A DNA stretch of 64,000 nucleotides from Streptosporangium sp. NBC_01756 (GCF_035917975.1 NZ_CP109130.1:5394001-5458000), one strand, 5' to 3'. Positions 20,254 through 31,930 are shown, counted from the first letter of the stretch. Notes: generated from the letters alone by a model not told the origin. Made by a program: numbers and translations.

Positions 20254-20427
20254 ATGCCTTTGCTGGACGTTGCCCTGAACGCCTTTGTGATCATGAGTGG
20301 ATTCTGGGAGAGTCCCTGGTTGCTCCTCATCTTCGCCGTCGGCGCCGCCTGGCTCGGCGCCAAGGCCGTGGAGATCATCCCCTTCACGCGCAGGATCATC
20401 GAGCGAAGGGAAGCGGAGCGCGGATGA
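20254..20427 (+). CDS. 57-aa single-pass membrane protein
   Basis: This short gene encodes MPLLDVALNAFVIMSGFWES.. with one hydrophobic helix (SPWLLLIFAVGAAWLGAKAV) and a basic tail ending RRIIERREAERG. GGAG lies 7 nt before the ATG. It sits between purH and folD on the same strand and ends 21 bp before the folD start, consistent with cotranscription. An internal ATG at 20293 would give 44 aa. No known function; the coding call rests on the site spacing, membrane-protein pattern and lack of any alternative gene. Confidence 0.65.
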   Translation: MPLLDVALNAFVIMSGFWESPWLLLIFAVGAAWLGAKAVEIIPFTRRIIERREAERG

Positions 20428-20448
20428 TCATTTGGAAGGACTGAACGC

Positions 20449-21297
20449 TTGAGTGCCCAGATTCTGGACGGCAAGGCCACCGCGGCGAAGATCAAGGCGG
20501 ATCTCACGGCGCGGGTCGCCGTGCTGAAAGAGCGCGGCGTCACCCCCGGGCTCGGCACCGTCCTGGTCGGTGACGACCCGGGCAGCCAGATCTACGTGGC
20601 CGGCAAGCACCGCGACTGCGCCGAGGTCGGCATCGCCTCCATCCGCAGGGACCTGCCGGCGACCGCCACCCAGGCCGAGGTCGAAGCGGTCATCGACGAG
20701 CTCAACGCGGCCGAGGACTGCACCGGCTACATCGTCCAGCTCCCGCTGCCCCGCCACCTCGACACCATGGCGCTGATCGAGCGGATGGACCCGGCGAAGG
20801 ACGCCGACGGCCTGCACCCGGTCAACCTGGGCCGCCTGGTCCACATGGTCGACGCGCCGCTGCCCTGCACCCCGCACGGCATCGTCCTGCTCCTGCAGGA
20901 GTACGGCGTGCCGATCAAGGGGGCCGAGGTCGTCGTCGTCGGCCGGGGCATCACCGTGGGCCGCTCGCTCGGCCTGCTGCTGACCCGGCGTTCGGAGAAC
21001 GCCACCGTCACCCTCTGCCACACCGGCACCGAGGACCTGGCGGCCCACACCCGTCGCGCGGACATCATCGTCGCCGCGGCGGGCGTGCCGCACCTGATCA
21101 CGGCCGACATGGTCAAGCCCGGTGCCGCCGTGCTCGACGTCGGGGTCTCCCGGGTCGACGGCAAGATCGCCGGTGACATCGCCCCCGAAGTCGGGGACGT
21201 CGCGGGTCACCTCACCCCCAACCCCGGCGGCGTGGGCCCGATGACCCGGGCCCTGCTGCTGACCAACGTGGTCGAGGCCGCGGAGAAGGGCGAGTAG
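20449..21297 (+). CDS. folD: Methylenetetrahydrofolate dehydrogenase/cyclohydrolase
   Basis: This 282-aa enzyme interconverts 5,10-methylene-THF and 10-formyl-THF, the donor used by PurN and PurH. Signatures: [18 protein letters not shown] with the catalytic Lys, QLPLPRHLD, and the NADP loop [17 protein letters not shown]. The family usually reads GRS-x-VG; here it is GRGITVG, a small deviation. The start is TTG 20449, with GGAAGGA 8 nt upstream. Confidence 0.96.
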   Translation: MSAQILDGKATAAKIKADLTARVAVLKERGVTPGLGTVLVGDDPGSQIYVAGKHRDCAEVGIASIRRDLPATATQAEVEAVIDELNAAEDCTGYIVQLPLPRHLDTMALIERMDPAKDADGLHPVNLGRLVHMVDAPLPCTPHGIVLLLQEYGVPIKGAEVVVVGRGITVGRSLGLLLTRRSENATVTLCHTGTEDLAAHTRRADIIVAAAGVPHLITADMVKPGAAVLDVGVSRVDGKIAGDIAPEVGDVAGHLTPNPGGVGPMTRALLLTNVVEAAEKGE

Positions 21298-21300
21298 CCG

Positions 21301-21954
21301 TCATGACGCCCGGCGGCCGGCGGCGGTCGCCGGCGCCGAAGGCTCCGGGGTGCCGGCCGCTCGCTGCGGCGGCACCACCGGAGTGGGCCTGACCAGGCCC
21401 AGGGCGACGACCTCGTTGGCCAGCCTGGTGCGCCGGTTCGTCCCCTCCGGGATCCTGAACTTCTGGTAGAGGCGGAGCAGGTGCTGCTTGACCGCGGCCT
21501 CCGTCACCACCAGATCGTCGGCGATCTCCCGCGCGGTGGCGGGTGCGACGAACGCCTCATCCGACAGCGCCGGACGGCACAACGACGTCAGCACGTCGAC
21601 CTCCCGCCGGGTCAGCTCCGGAGCCGCCGCCCGTCGGAGTTCGACCTCGGGGGCGAAGTCCTCACGCGGAACCCCGCCGATCCTGCCTCGCGCGGCGCCG
21701 AAGGAGACGACGTCGCCGTCGTCGAGCACCCTCCGGGCGATCGGCCTGCCGTTCACCCGTGTGCCGTTGCGGGACAGCCCCAGATCAACGACATACAGGT
21801 AGGGTCCGCGCCGGATGAATTCCGCATGCAACCGGGAAACACTTGGATCGGTGAGCCGGATGTCAACTCCCCGGCCACGCCCGATCGTCGTGATCTCGGG
21901 GCGCAACGGGACCACCTCGCCAGTGTCCTCGATGCGTATGAACGGCCCCTCCAC
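21301..21954 (-). CDS. FHA-domain protein with C-terminal LuxR-like helix-turn-helix
   Basis: This 217-aa protein has an N-terminal FHA domain, residues 1-85 (IGRGRGVDIRL, VSRLHAEF, SRNGTRVNG), that binds phosphothreonine peptides. A winged/LuxR-like HTH spans residues 110-190 (LTRREVDVL.. AREIADDLVVTEAAVKQHLLRLYQKF). It could couple Ser/Thr kinase signals to transcription; target and kinase are unknown, although a PknB-type kinase is encoded at 26.8 kb. GTG 21954 has GGAGGA upstream. Its stop lies 3 bp from the folD stop (convergent). Confidence 0.85.
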   Translation of the reverse strand: MEGPFIRIEDTGEVVPLRPEITTIGRGRGVDIRLTDPSVSRLHAEFIRRGPYLYVVDLGLSRNGTRVNGRPIARRVLDDGDVVSFGAARGRIGGVPREDFAPEVELRRAAAPELTRREVDVLTSLCRPALSDEAFVAPATAREIADDLVVTEAAVKQHLLRLYQKFRIPEGTNRRTRLANEVVALGLVRPTPVVPPQRAAGTPEPSAPATAAGRRAS

Positions 21955-22135
21955 GGCAGTTCCTCCCCAGGTAGCCCGCCGTAACTATTCCTACAGCTCC
22001 GGCTTACCCAAACGAGGTGATGGGGAATCGCCTTTGCCAGAAAGAGAATCATTCGTGAAATTGATCTGGGCCTCTCGGGAGGGTTTGCCCTGCTCACGGG
22101 TAGACTTCGGGCGAAGATAAGCGGAGGAAATACTC

Positions 22136-23257
22136 ATGGCGGACAAGCCCACCAAAGGCCTCGCCGATGTCGTAGCCGCATCAACAGCGCTCAGTGACAT
22201 CGACGGTCAGGCCGGTCTCCTTTTCTATCGTGGCTACGACATCCACGATCTGGCCGGCCGCACCACTTTCGAAGAAGCCGCCCATCTGTTGCAGCGAGGC
22301 AACCTTCCCACCGGGGAGCAGCTGGCCGCCTACGGGGCACAGCTCGTCGAGGGGCGTGAGCTCGGCGCCCTCGCCGAAGCGAACATCCCGGAGGTCGCGG
22401 GGAAGCAGGCGCCCATGGAGGCGCTGCGCACGCTGGTCTCGCTGGCCGGCGGCGACGACGAGGACAAGGACTCCAACAGCCCCGAGGCCAACCTGCGCAA
22501 GGCCGCCCGCCTGACCGCGCAGCAGCCGCTCCTCGTCGCCCGCTACCACGCCGCCAGGACGGGCGCCACGATCCCGGACCCGGATCCGGAGCTGAGCATC
22601 GCGGCCAACTTCCTGCTCCAGATCACCGGGCGCGTTCCCGACCGGCACGAGGTGGAGATCTTCGACACCTGCCTGGTGCTCCACGCCGACCACACGATGA
22701 ACGCCTCGACGTTCGCCGCCCGGGTGTGCGCCGCGACCCTGTCCGACATGCACTCGGCCATCGTGGCGGCGATCGGCACCCTCAAGGGCCCGCTCCACGG
22801 GGGCGCCAACGAGCAGGTCATGCGCACCCTGGAGTCGCTCGACCCGGCCGCCGTCGCGCAGGCCGTACGCGACAGGCTCGCCGCCGGCGAGAAGATCATG
22901 GGATTCGGGCACCGGGTCTACAAGACGGAGGACCCGCGAGCCACCCATCTGCGCAGGATGTCGCAGGAGCTCGCGGACGCCTCCGGTGACGACACCTACT
23001 ACCGGATGTCCAAGGAGATGGAGGAGGTCGTCTTCGAGACGAAGGGCCTCTATCCGAACGTGGACTTCTACGCCGCGACCGTCTACCACTATCTCGGTAT
23101 TCCGACAGACCTGTTCACTCCGGTCTTCTCGGTCAGCCGCATGGCAGGATGGACCGCACACGTCATCGAGCAACACGCCGACAATCGCCTGATCCGCCCG
23201 GACAGTGAGTACATCGGCGAGCGCAACCAGAAGTGGAGGCCGCTCGCGGAGCGATGA
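22136..23257 (+). CDS. Citrate synthase (type 2-like/2-methylcitrate synthase group)
   Basis: This 373-aa enzyme has the citrate synthase catalytic set: LVLHADHTMNAST (His), GPLHGGAN (His), MGFGHRVYK, and the late FYAATVYHYLGIP Asp region. It condenses oxaloacetate with acetyl-CoA. At about 370 residues it matches the short Gram-positive form, a group that also contains 2-methylcitrate synthase (PrpC). TCA neighbours favour citrate synthase. The start is ATG with GCGGAGG. It is divergent from the FHA regulator. Confidence 0.93.
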   Translation: MADKPTKGLADVVAASTALSDIDGQAGLLFYRGYDIHDLAGRTTFEEAAHLLQRGNLPTGEQLAAYGAQLVEGRELGALAEANIPEVAGKQAPMEALRTLVSLAGGDDEDKDSNSPEANLRKAARLTAQQPLLVARYHAARTGATIPDPDPELSIAANFLLQITGRVPDRHEVEIFDTCLVLHADHTMNASTFAARVCAATLSDMHSAIVAAIGTLKGPLHGGANEQVMRTLESLDPAAVAQAVRDRLAAGEKIMGFGHRVYKTEDPRATHLRRMSQELADASGDDTYYRMSKEMEEVVFETKGLYPNVDFYAATVYHYLGIPTDLFTPVFSVSRMAGWTAHVIEQHADNRLIRPDSEYIGERNQKWRPLAER

Positions 23258-23373
23258 GCCGGGTGCGAGAGAGCGAGGCACGAGCCAACGAGTGCCCGCG
23301 CGAATGCGACCGGAGGCGGGAGCGATGAGCCGGGTGCGAGAGAGCGAGGCACGAGCCAACGAGTGCCCGCGCG
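23249..23373. repeat. 54-bp perfect direct repeat (two copies, period 71 bp)
   Basis: Copies at 23249-23302 and 23320-23373 are identical over 54 bp and begin GAGCGATGAGCCGGGTGCG. The first copy starts inside the last codons of citrate synthase and includes its TGA stop. Each copy could encode MSRVRESEARANECPR. The unit looks like a dispersed genomic repeat, but this window cannot show copies elsewhere. Confidence 0.95.
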
Positions 23374-23402
23374 GACGGGAGCCATAGGTGGGAGCGGTGA
23401 GC

Positions 23403-23666
23403 ATGACTCGGGAGCGCTGGGGATCGTATCCACTGGTGCTGGTGGGCGCGGTCGTCGCGGTGGCCTTCGGCGTCCTGCTCGATCCCGAGTGGGGCGGCTT
23501 CTCCCTCGGCGTGGTCCTGGCACTGGGTGCCGTGTTCCGGCTGGCCGGGGGCGGGCTGCTCGCCGTACGGACCAGGGCGACCGACACCCTGATTCTGGGT
23601 GCCTTCGGCATCGCGCTGATGGCCGGCTCGCTGGTGCTCGAGTATCCGGAGCTCATGCCGCTGTAA
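23403..23666 (+). CDS. DUF3017 small membrane protein
   Basis: This 87-aa protein has three predicted membrane helices (WGSYPLVLVGAVVAVAFGVLL, FSLGVVLALGAVFRLAG, DTLILGAFGIALMAGSLVL) and the conserved LLAVRTR turn typical of DUF3017. The family is found next to folD or mdh in actinobacteria. Function unknown. ATG 23403 has GGGAG 8 nt upstream; an in-frame GTG at 23388 is less likely. It may be cotranscribed with icd, 113 bp downstream. Confidence 0.75.
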   Translation: MTRERWGSYPLVLVGAVVAVAFGVLLDPEWGGFSLGVVLALGAVFRLAGGGLLAVRTRATDTLILGAFGIALMAGSLVLEYPELMPL

Positions 23667-23779
23667 GCCGGATGACCGGGTGGGCCACGAAGCGCTCATA
23701 CCGGTCCGATAACCTCAACGGCCAGTGAGCCTCAAAAGGACTGTCTGGCCAGTGCTAGTTCAGAAGGGGAACCACACGC

Positions 23780-24994
23780 ATGCCCAAGATCAAGGTAGCG
23801 GGTCCGGTCGTCGAGCTTGACGGCGACGAGATGACCCGGATCATCTGGCAGTTCATCAAGGACCAGTTGATCCTTCCCTACCTCGACGTCGACCTGAAGT
23901 ATTACGACCTCGGGGTCGAGTACCGCGACGCCACCGACGACCAGGTGACGATCGACGCCGCCAACGCGATCAAGCAGTACGGCGTAGGCGTCAAGTGCGC
24001 CACGATCACCCCGGACGAGGCGCGGGTCGAGGAGTTCGGCCTGAAGAAGATGTGGAAGTCCCCGAACGGGACGATCCGTAACATCCTCGGCGGTGTCATC
24101 TTCCGCGAGCCGATCATCATGTCCAATGTGCCGAGGCTCGTCCCCGGCTGGACCAAGCCGATCGTCGTCGGCCGTCACGCGTTCGGCGACCAGTACCGCG
24201 CCACCGACCTGAAGATCCCGGGCGAGGGCAAGCTGACCCTCACCTACACGCCGAAGGACGGCTCGGAGCCGATCGAGCTCGACGTCTACGACTTCCCGAG
24301 CAGCGGCGTCGCGATGGCGATGTACAACCTGGACGACTCGATCCGTGACTTCGCCCGCGCCTCCATGCGCTACGGCCTGTCCCGGGGGTACCCGGTCTAC
24401 CTCTCCACGAAGAACACGATCCTGAAGGCCTACGACGGCCGCTTCAAGGACATCTTCGCCGAGGTCTTCGAGGACGAGTTCAAGGCCGACTTCCAGGCGG
24501 CCGGCATCACCTACGAGCACCGCCTGATCGACGACATGGTCGCCGCCGCGATGAAGTGGGAGGGTGGCTACGTCTGGGCCGCCAAGAACTACGACGGCGA
24601 CGTCCAGTCCGACACCGTCGCGCAGGGCTTCGGCTCGCTCGGCCTGATGACCTCGGTCCTGATGACCCCCGACGGCCGGACCGTCGAGGCCGAGGCCGCC
24701 CACGGCACCGTGACCCGTCACTACCGTGAGCACCAGAAGGGCAACCCCACCTCCACCAACCCGATCGCCTCGATCTTCGCGTGGACCCGTGGGCTCCAGC
24801 ACCGCGGCAAGCTCGACAACACTCCCGCGGTGATCGACTTCGCCGAGAAGCTGGAGCAGGTCTGCATCGAGACCGTCGAAGGCGGTCAGATGACCAAGGA
24901 CCTCGCCATGCTCGTCGGCGGCGACGCCAAGTGGCTGACCACCCAGGACTTCCTGGCGGCCCTGGACGAGAACCTGAAGAAGAAGATGGCCTAG
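23780..24994 (+). CDS. icd: NADP-dependent isocitrate dehydrogenase
   Basis: This 404-aa dimeric, eukaryote-like isocitrate dehydrogenase has the substrate site KSPNGTIRN, the metal Asp region [16 protein letters not shown], and the NADP site [16 protein letters not shown]. It oxidises isocitrate to 2-oxoglutarate. ATG start. A terminator follows 20 bp after the stop. Confidence 0.97.
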   Translation: MPKIKVAGPVVELDGDEMTRIIWQFIKDQLILPYLDVDLKYYDLGVEYRDATDDQVTIDAANAIKQYGVGVKCATITPDEARVEEFGLKKMWKSPNGTIRNILGGVIFREPIIMSNVPRLVPGWTKPIVVGRHAFGDQYRATDLKIPGEGKLTLTYTPKDGSEPIELDVYDFPSSGVAMAMYNLDDSIRDFARASMRYGLSRGYPVYLSTKNTILKAYDGRFKDIFAEVFEDEFKADFQAAGITYEHRLIDDMVAAAMKWEGGYVWAAKNYDGDVQSDTVAQGFGSLGLMTSVLMTPDGRTVEAEAAHGTVTRHYREHQKGNPTSTNPIASIFAWTRGLQHRGKLDNTPAVIDFAEKLEQVCIETVEGGQMTKDLAMLVGGDAKWLTTQDFLAALDENLKKKMA

Positions 24995-25014
24995 TCACCC
25001 GCCGTCTCCACGAG

Positions 25015-25041
25015 AAGGGCCGCCCGCCGGGCGGCCCTTTT
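25015..25041. terminator. Rho-independent terminator of icd
   Basis: An 11-bp stem (AAGGGCCGCCC with GGGCGGCCCTT) with a 3-nt loop runs into TTTT. It lies between convergent genes and may serve both strands. Confidence 0.85.
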
Positions 25042-25069
25042 CCGTTCCACGGGCCACCGGGCCTCGCCG

Positions 25070-26614
25070 TCAGGACTCCGTCACGGCACCGAGCACGATC
25101 AGGTTGTCGTCGGCGAGGCCGGTCACGGGTTGTGTCCGGCCGGTGACGGCGTCCATCCGGAAGAACGCCGCGGGGTGGTCGCCGGCCTTGCCGGTCATCT
25201 TGACGACGACCTCACGGGTGTTCAGCCAGCCGACGACCGCTGCCTTGGCGGCACCGTCCGGGGAGGGGAGCGGGAGGCTCCTGGACACCTGCCGGGTCCG
25301 GGCGTCGATGATGTGGAGGTTGCGGGACTCGGCGCCCTTGGCGCCGACCGCCGCCACCTGCCTGCCACCGGGGGAGTCCCGCCAGGCGCGGTAGTTCTTG
25401 CCCAGCCAGTCGGCGGCCTGCTCCGCCGCCGTCACGTGCCCGGCGGGCAGGGGCGTCATGGTCCCGGTGGTGAAATCGGTCCGGAACCGGCGCGCACCGA
25501 GCTGCACGGTGAAGTGGCGGCCGTTCGGGGAGACGCTCACCCGGGTGCCGCCTTCGGTGTCGGAGGGGGCCAGCACGGGCGACAGATACCGCTTGACGCC
25601 GCTGTGCAGGTCGTGGGCGACGTATCTTCCCTCCGCCGCACTCAGGTAGGCGATGCGGTGTCCGTCGGCGCTGACAGCCGGACTCAGCGGCCAGGAGCCC
25701 TGGCCGTCGGCGTGGGCCAGCCGTTCCGCGGCGTCGGGGACGCGCACCGTGGACGGGCAGGGCGTCTGATCCTCGCAGTCCGCGGGACCGGGTTTGGCGC
25801 CGTCTTTGGCCAGCGTCAGCTTCCAGCCGGCGCAGACGACCTTCCCGGGCTCCGCCGGCTTGTCACCCGCCGGGGCGGCGTCGCCGGGACATCCCTCGGG
25901 GACCGCGTAGCGGATCGCGAGGGATGTGCGTGGCGCCCGCCACGGCTGGACCCCGGGGGCCGGCTCCGGGCTGGAGGCCACCCGTACGGCCTCCGGTGAC
26001 GTCGTCGGAGGGGACGGGTTCCGCTCGCCCAGGGCCGAGTTCCACACGTGCCCCTGCGGGAACAGGGCGATGGCGGCGATGACGCCGATCGGGACGAGGG
26101 CCGCGATCGTGGTCAGGAAGGCCGCGCGGTTGCGGCGGCGCCGTAGCGTGCCCATGGCCCGCCGGGTGAGGTCGGGGACCGACGCCTCGCCCGCCGCCGT
26201 GGCCATCCTCGTCTTCAGCCGGTCCACGTTGCCCTTGGTGAGCGTGGCCACCGCCTCGGTTATCTCCGACTCCACGGTCTCCACGGAGATGCCGAGGACG
26301 GTCGCCATCTCGGCGTGGGTCCTGCCGTCGTGGAGGCAGGCGACGACGAGCAGGCGCGGCCGGGGCGGGATCCGTACCAGCGCGGTGGAGCCCGCGGCGG
26401 TCGGCTTGCGGAGGAAGCGGCGGTACAGGGCGATGTGCGCGTGCGTGGTGGAGTCTTCCCAGGGGGCAGGGGGCCAGCTGAGACCGACCGTGCGCAAGGA
26501 CCACAGGGTCAGGCGGATGGCCTGCTCGTGGCTGCCGGTGAGGAGAAGGGCCGTGCCGACGAGGGAACGCTGATCGCGCTGGATGAATTCGCGATAACCG
26601 ATATATCGGCGCAT
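25070..26614 (-). CDS. Membrane-anchored sigma-factor-like protein with large extracytoplasmic domain
   Basis: This 514-aa protein has a cytoplasmic N-terminus resembling a SigE-type ECF sigma factor: a degenerate region 2 (YREFIQRDQRSLVGTALLLTG, residues 5-45) and a region-4 HTH (GRTHAEMATVLGISVETVES, about 105-130). One membrane helix follows (about 165-187), then a roughly 325-residue outer domain with WD40/PD40-like repeats (AVSADGHRIAYLSA, SVSPNGRHFTV, RDSPGGRQVAAV). Residues that melt promoter DNA are not obvious, so it may be a regulator rather than an active sigma factor. Start at 26614 (MRRYIGYREF). Divergent from the receptor kinase. Confidence 0.75.
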   Translation of the reverse strand: MRRYIGYREFIQRDQRSLVGTALLLTGSHEQAIRLTLWSLRTVGLSWPPAPWEDSTTHAHIALYRRFLRKPTAAGSTALVRIPPRPRLLVVACLHDGRTHAEMATVLGISVETVESEITEAVATLTKGNVDRLKTRMATAAGEASVPDLTRRAMGTLRRRRNRAAFLTTIAALVPIGVIAAIALFPQGHVWNSALGERNPSPPTTSPEAVRVASSPEPAPGVQPWRAPRTSLAIRYAVPEGCPGDAAPAGDKPAEPGKVVCAGWKLTLAKDGAKPGPADCEDQTPCPSTVRVPDAAERLAHADGQGSWPLSPAVSADGHRIAYLSAAEGRYVAHDLHSGVKRYLSPVLAPSDTEGGTRVSVSPNGRHFTVQLGARRFRTDFTTGTMTPLPAGHVTAAEQAADWLGKNYRAWRDSPGGRQVAAVGAKGAESRNLHIIDARTRQVSRSLPLPSPDGAAKAAVVGWLNTREVVVKMTGKAGDHPAAFFRMDAVTGRTQPVTGLADDNLIVLGAVTES

Positions 26615-26841
26615 GGGGGATTTGCTCCGGCTTGCGTGAGGGACGGTCAACGGTAGTGATTTAAGCGGTTGGAGCGCCAGCTTGGGGCGGATGTCGGTAA
26701 TTGAGGGGGTGGCGTGTCCGCCGGATCGCCTGCCGACCTGGCAGTCGGTCCGGTCGACGCGGGTGCTTCGGGGCAACGCGGCAGGCGGACGGGTCATGGC
26801 GTCGTAAAGTTCAGCTGAAGATTTACTCAACCATAGGGACG

Positions 26842-28812
26842 ATGATGCCGGAGATCGCGCCGCTGGAAGCGGGGGAGCCGCGCCGACTGGGGCCGTTCCG
26901 CATCGTCGGCCGGATCGGTGAGGGCGGGCAGGGCATCGTCTACCTGGGCGTGAACGAGTCGGGAGAGCGGGCGGCGATCAAGTTGCTGCACGTAAAATTC
27001 TCCGGCGACTCGGTCGCCAGATCCCGGTTCGCCCGGGAGGCACGGGCCGCGCAGCGGGTCGCCTCGTTCTGTACGGCGGGCGTGATCGGCGTCGACCTCG
27101 AAGGCGACACCCCCTACATCGCCAGCGAATACATCGAGGGCAGGTCGCTGCAGGAGGCCGTGGAGACCGACGGGCCGCTCCGCGGCACGGCCCTGCAGCG
27201 GCTGGCGATCGGCACGGCCACCGCCCTCACCGCGATCCACCAGGCGGCGATCGTGCACCGTGACTTCAAACCGGACAACGTGCTCATCGCCGCGGACGGC
27301 CCCCGTGTGGTGGACTTCGGCATCGCCCGCATCGTCGACTCCACCGGCACGATAACCAGCCGCGCCATCGGCACCCCGGCCTACATGGCCCCCGAGCAGA
27401 TCTCCGGCGCCGACGTCGGCCCGCACACCGACGTGTTCGCCTGGGGGGCGACGATCGTGTTCGCCGCGACCGGGGAGATCGCCTTCGCCGGCAACTCGAT
27501 AGCGGTGGTGCTGAACCGCATCCTCAACCACGAGGTGGACGTCGGCGCCATGCCGGAGCCGCTGCGCGGCGTGGTCCGTTCAGCCCTGTCCAAGTCGCCC
27601 GCCGCACGGCCCTCGGCCGGCCAGATCCTGCTCCGGCTGCTCGGCCACCCCGAGACCGTGGACGCCTCGCCCGCCGACCTCAACGAGGGGGCACAGGTCG
27701 CCGGTCCGGACTCCGGCGAGGCCACCAGCCCCATGCGCGTGCCCGTACGGCCGCCGACCTGGCGCGGATCGGGTGGCCGGCCCACCCCGTTCACGGGTCC
27801 CCCCGTCCCGGCCCCCGGCCACGGCGAGCCGCTCCACAGTGAGCCGCCGGCGACGGTCCCGCCGGCCTGGCAGCCCACCGTTCCGAACCGGAGCACCGAT
27901 CCCGACCGGTCCGGGCGACCGCACCGGGGGCGCTGGGCCGCCGCCGCGGTGGCCGCCGCCCTGCTGGCCACCGTCGTGGCCGTCCTCGCCGTCACCGGCT
28001 GGCCGCCGCGCTTCGGCACCGCGGTCCAGCCCACCGACGGGCCCACCGAATCCGTTCCGGCGACGTTCGCCTCCGTGGCGGACAAGGCGGCGAAGACCGG
28101 CAGGCTCACCGTCGGCATGCGCGACTTCCTCCCGGGCGTCGCGCTGAACAGCGGCGGCAGATGGAGCGGGTTCGAAGTGGATCTCGCCACCGAGATCGCC
28201 AAGGCGCTGGGGGTGCCCGCGAGCGGCATCACCTTCCGGGCGACCAGCCGGGAGGAGCGTCCCGAACTGCTGGCCCGCGGCGACCTCGACCTGGTCGTCT
28301 CGACCTATTCGATCAACAAGAGCGACGACGTCACGTTCGCCGGGCCGTACTATCTCGCCCACGTCGACGTGCTCGTCAAGGACGGCTCCCCGATCCTGTC
28401 CGCGGCCGACCTGAAGGGCAAGCGGATCTGCCAGCCCGCCGGCAGCGGCTTCGTCCGCACCCTGCAGGGCCGGGTCGGCCAACTGACTCCGGTCCCGGTC
28501 GCCACCTACACCGACTGCATGAACAAGCTGCTGTCCGGCGAGGTCGACGCGGTCCCCGGCGACGACCTGGTGCTGGCCGGGTTCGGCAACCGGGAGAGCG
28601 TCGGCTACAAGGTGCTCGGCCTGAAGCTGACCGACGAGCGCTACGCGGTGGCCCTGAAGAAGGGCGACGGGCGCACGTGCAAGGCCGTGCAGGGCGTGAT
28701 CGCCGACCTCTACCGGAGCGGCGCGATGAGCAGGCTGCTCGACCGGCACTTCTCCAAGGTCGACTTCGCCACCCGCGAGGACGACCCCCCGGCCATGGCT
28801 AGCTGCGGCTAG
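26842..28812 (+). CDS. Receptor Ser/Thr protein kinase fused to a periplasmic solute-binding domain
   Basis: This 656-aa protein has a PknB-like kinase at residues 18-280 with glycine loop GEGGQGIV, ATP Lys K47, catalytic HRDFKPDN (D141, N146), DFG D158 and a TPAYMAPEQ activation segment. A Pro-rich linker and one membrane helix (about 366-390) lead to a C-terminal SBP_bac_3 domain (about 417-643; GRLTVGMRDFLPG, FEVDLATEIAKALG, GDLDLVVSTYSINKS). This outer domain normally binds amino acids such as glutamine or glutamate. It is likely a nutrient-sensing kinase. ATG 26842 or 26845. Its end overlaps the convergent padR gene by 14 bp. Confidence 0.93.
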   Translation: MMPEIAPLEAGEPRRLGPFRIVGRIGEGGQGIVYLGVNESGERAAIKLLHVKFSGDSVARSRFAREARAAQRVASFCTAGVIGVDLEGDTPYIASEYIEGRSLQEAVETDGPLRGTALQRLAIGTATALTAIHQAAIVHRDFKPDNVLIAADGPRVVDFGIARIVDSTGTITSRAIGTPAYMAPEQISGADVGPHTDVFAWGATIVFAATGEIAFAGNSIAVVLNRILNHEVDVGAMPEPLRGVVRSALSKSPAARPSAGQILLRLLGHPETVDASPADLNEGAQVAGPDSGEATSPMRVPVRPPTWRGSGGRPTPFTGPPVPAPGHGEPLHSEPPATVPPAWQPTVPNRSTDPDRSGRPHRGRWAAAAVAAALLATVVAVLAVTGWPPRFGTAVQPTDGPTESVPATFASVADKAAKTGRLTVGMRDFLPGVALNSGGRWSGFEVDLATEIAKALGVPASGITFRATSREERPELLARGDLDLVVSTYSINKSDDVTFAGPYYLAHVDVLVKDGSPILSAADLKGKRICQPAGSGFVRTLQGRVGQLTPVPVATYTDCMNKLLSGEVDAVPGDDLVLAGFGNRESVGYKVLGLKLTDERYAVALKKGDGRTCKAVQGVIADLYRSGAMSRLLDRHFSKVDFATREDDPPAMASCG

Positions 28813-29347
28813 AGCCCTCGATCTCGGCCGCCGTCTCCTCGGCCCACGCGCGTATCGTGCGCGCCTGGCGGATGCCCAGGTCCAGGGCGTACTTTCCGAA
28901 CTGCGAGTCCTTGTCCGACGGGTCGCCCGCGGCGCAGCCTGCGGCCTTGCGCTCGCGGAGCTCCTCCAGTTCGGCGAGCTTGGCGCCGTAGGCCTCAGCC
29001 TCCGCCCGGAGCAGCGCCACGGCCTCGTGGGGCTCCAGGGTGGGCAGCAGAAACGCGCGCAGCGCCCCCTCGCTGCGGAACGACCGGGACGGCTCCTTGC
29101 CGATCAGCCATCCGCGCAGCTCCCGCGCGCCCTCGCCGGTGATCGTGTAGGTCTTCCGGCCGCGGGGCCCCTCCTCTTCGACGGTGACCAGGCCGTCTGC
29201 GGTCATCTTGTTCAGCTCCGGATAGATCTGGCTGTGCTTGGCCTGCCAGGCGTGATTGATCGAACTCTCGAAGAGTTTCGTGAGGTCGTAGCCGCTGGCA
29301 GGGCCGGCGGAGGTCAGCAGGCCGAGGAGCGCCATCCGGAGGGACAT
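28799..29347 (-). CDS. PadR-family transcriptional regulator
   Basis: This 182-aa protein has an N-terminal winged helix (ALLGLLTSAGPASGYDLTKLFESS; SQIYPELNKMTADGLVTVEEE; GRKTYTITGEG) and a C-terminal dimerisation coiled coil (AVALLRAEAEAYGAKLAELEELRER), the PadR/Vir layout. It is divergently oriented to an MFS exporter, and imperfect palindromes fill the 55-bp gap, so it most likely represses that exporter and itself. ATG 29347 is preferred; another at 29374 would run into the promoter. Confidence 0.9.
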   Translation of the reverse strand: MSLRMALLGLLTSAGPASGYDLTKLFESSINHAWQAKHSQIYPELNKMTADGLVTVEEEGPRGRKTYTITGEGARELRGWLIGKEPSRSFRSEGALRAFLLPTLEPHEAVALLRAEAEAYGAKLAELEELRERKAAGCAAGDPSDKDSQFGKYALDLGIRQARTIRAWAEETAAEIEGSSRS

Positions 29348-29367
29348 GCCCTCATCATATCTATGGA

Positions 29368-31879
<2,512 letters not shown>

Positions 31880-31900
31880 TCTCGTCCGATCAGCTCGAGA

Positions 31901-31930
31901 AAAGGGGTCCCGGTCCGCCGGGGCCCCTTT
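31901..31930 (+). terminator. Terminator of mdh
   Basis: AAAGGGGTCCCGG (31901-31913) pairs with 31918-31930 over 13 bp with one G-U pair and a 4-nt loop, 21 bp after the stop codon. Confidence 0.85.
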
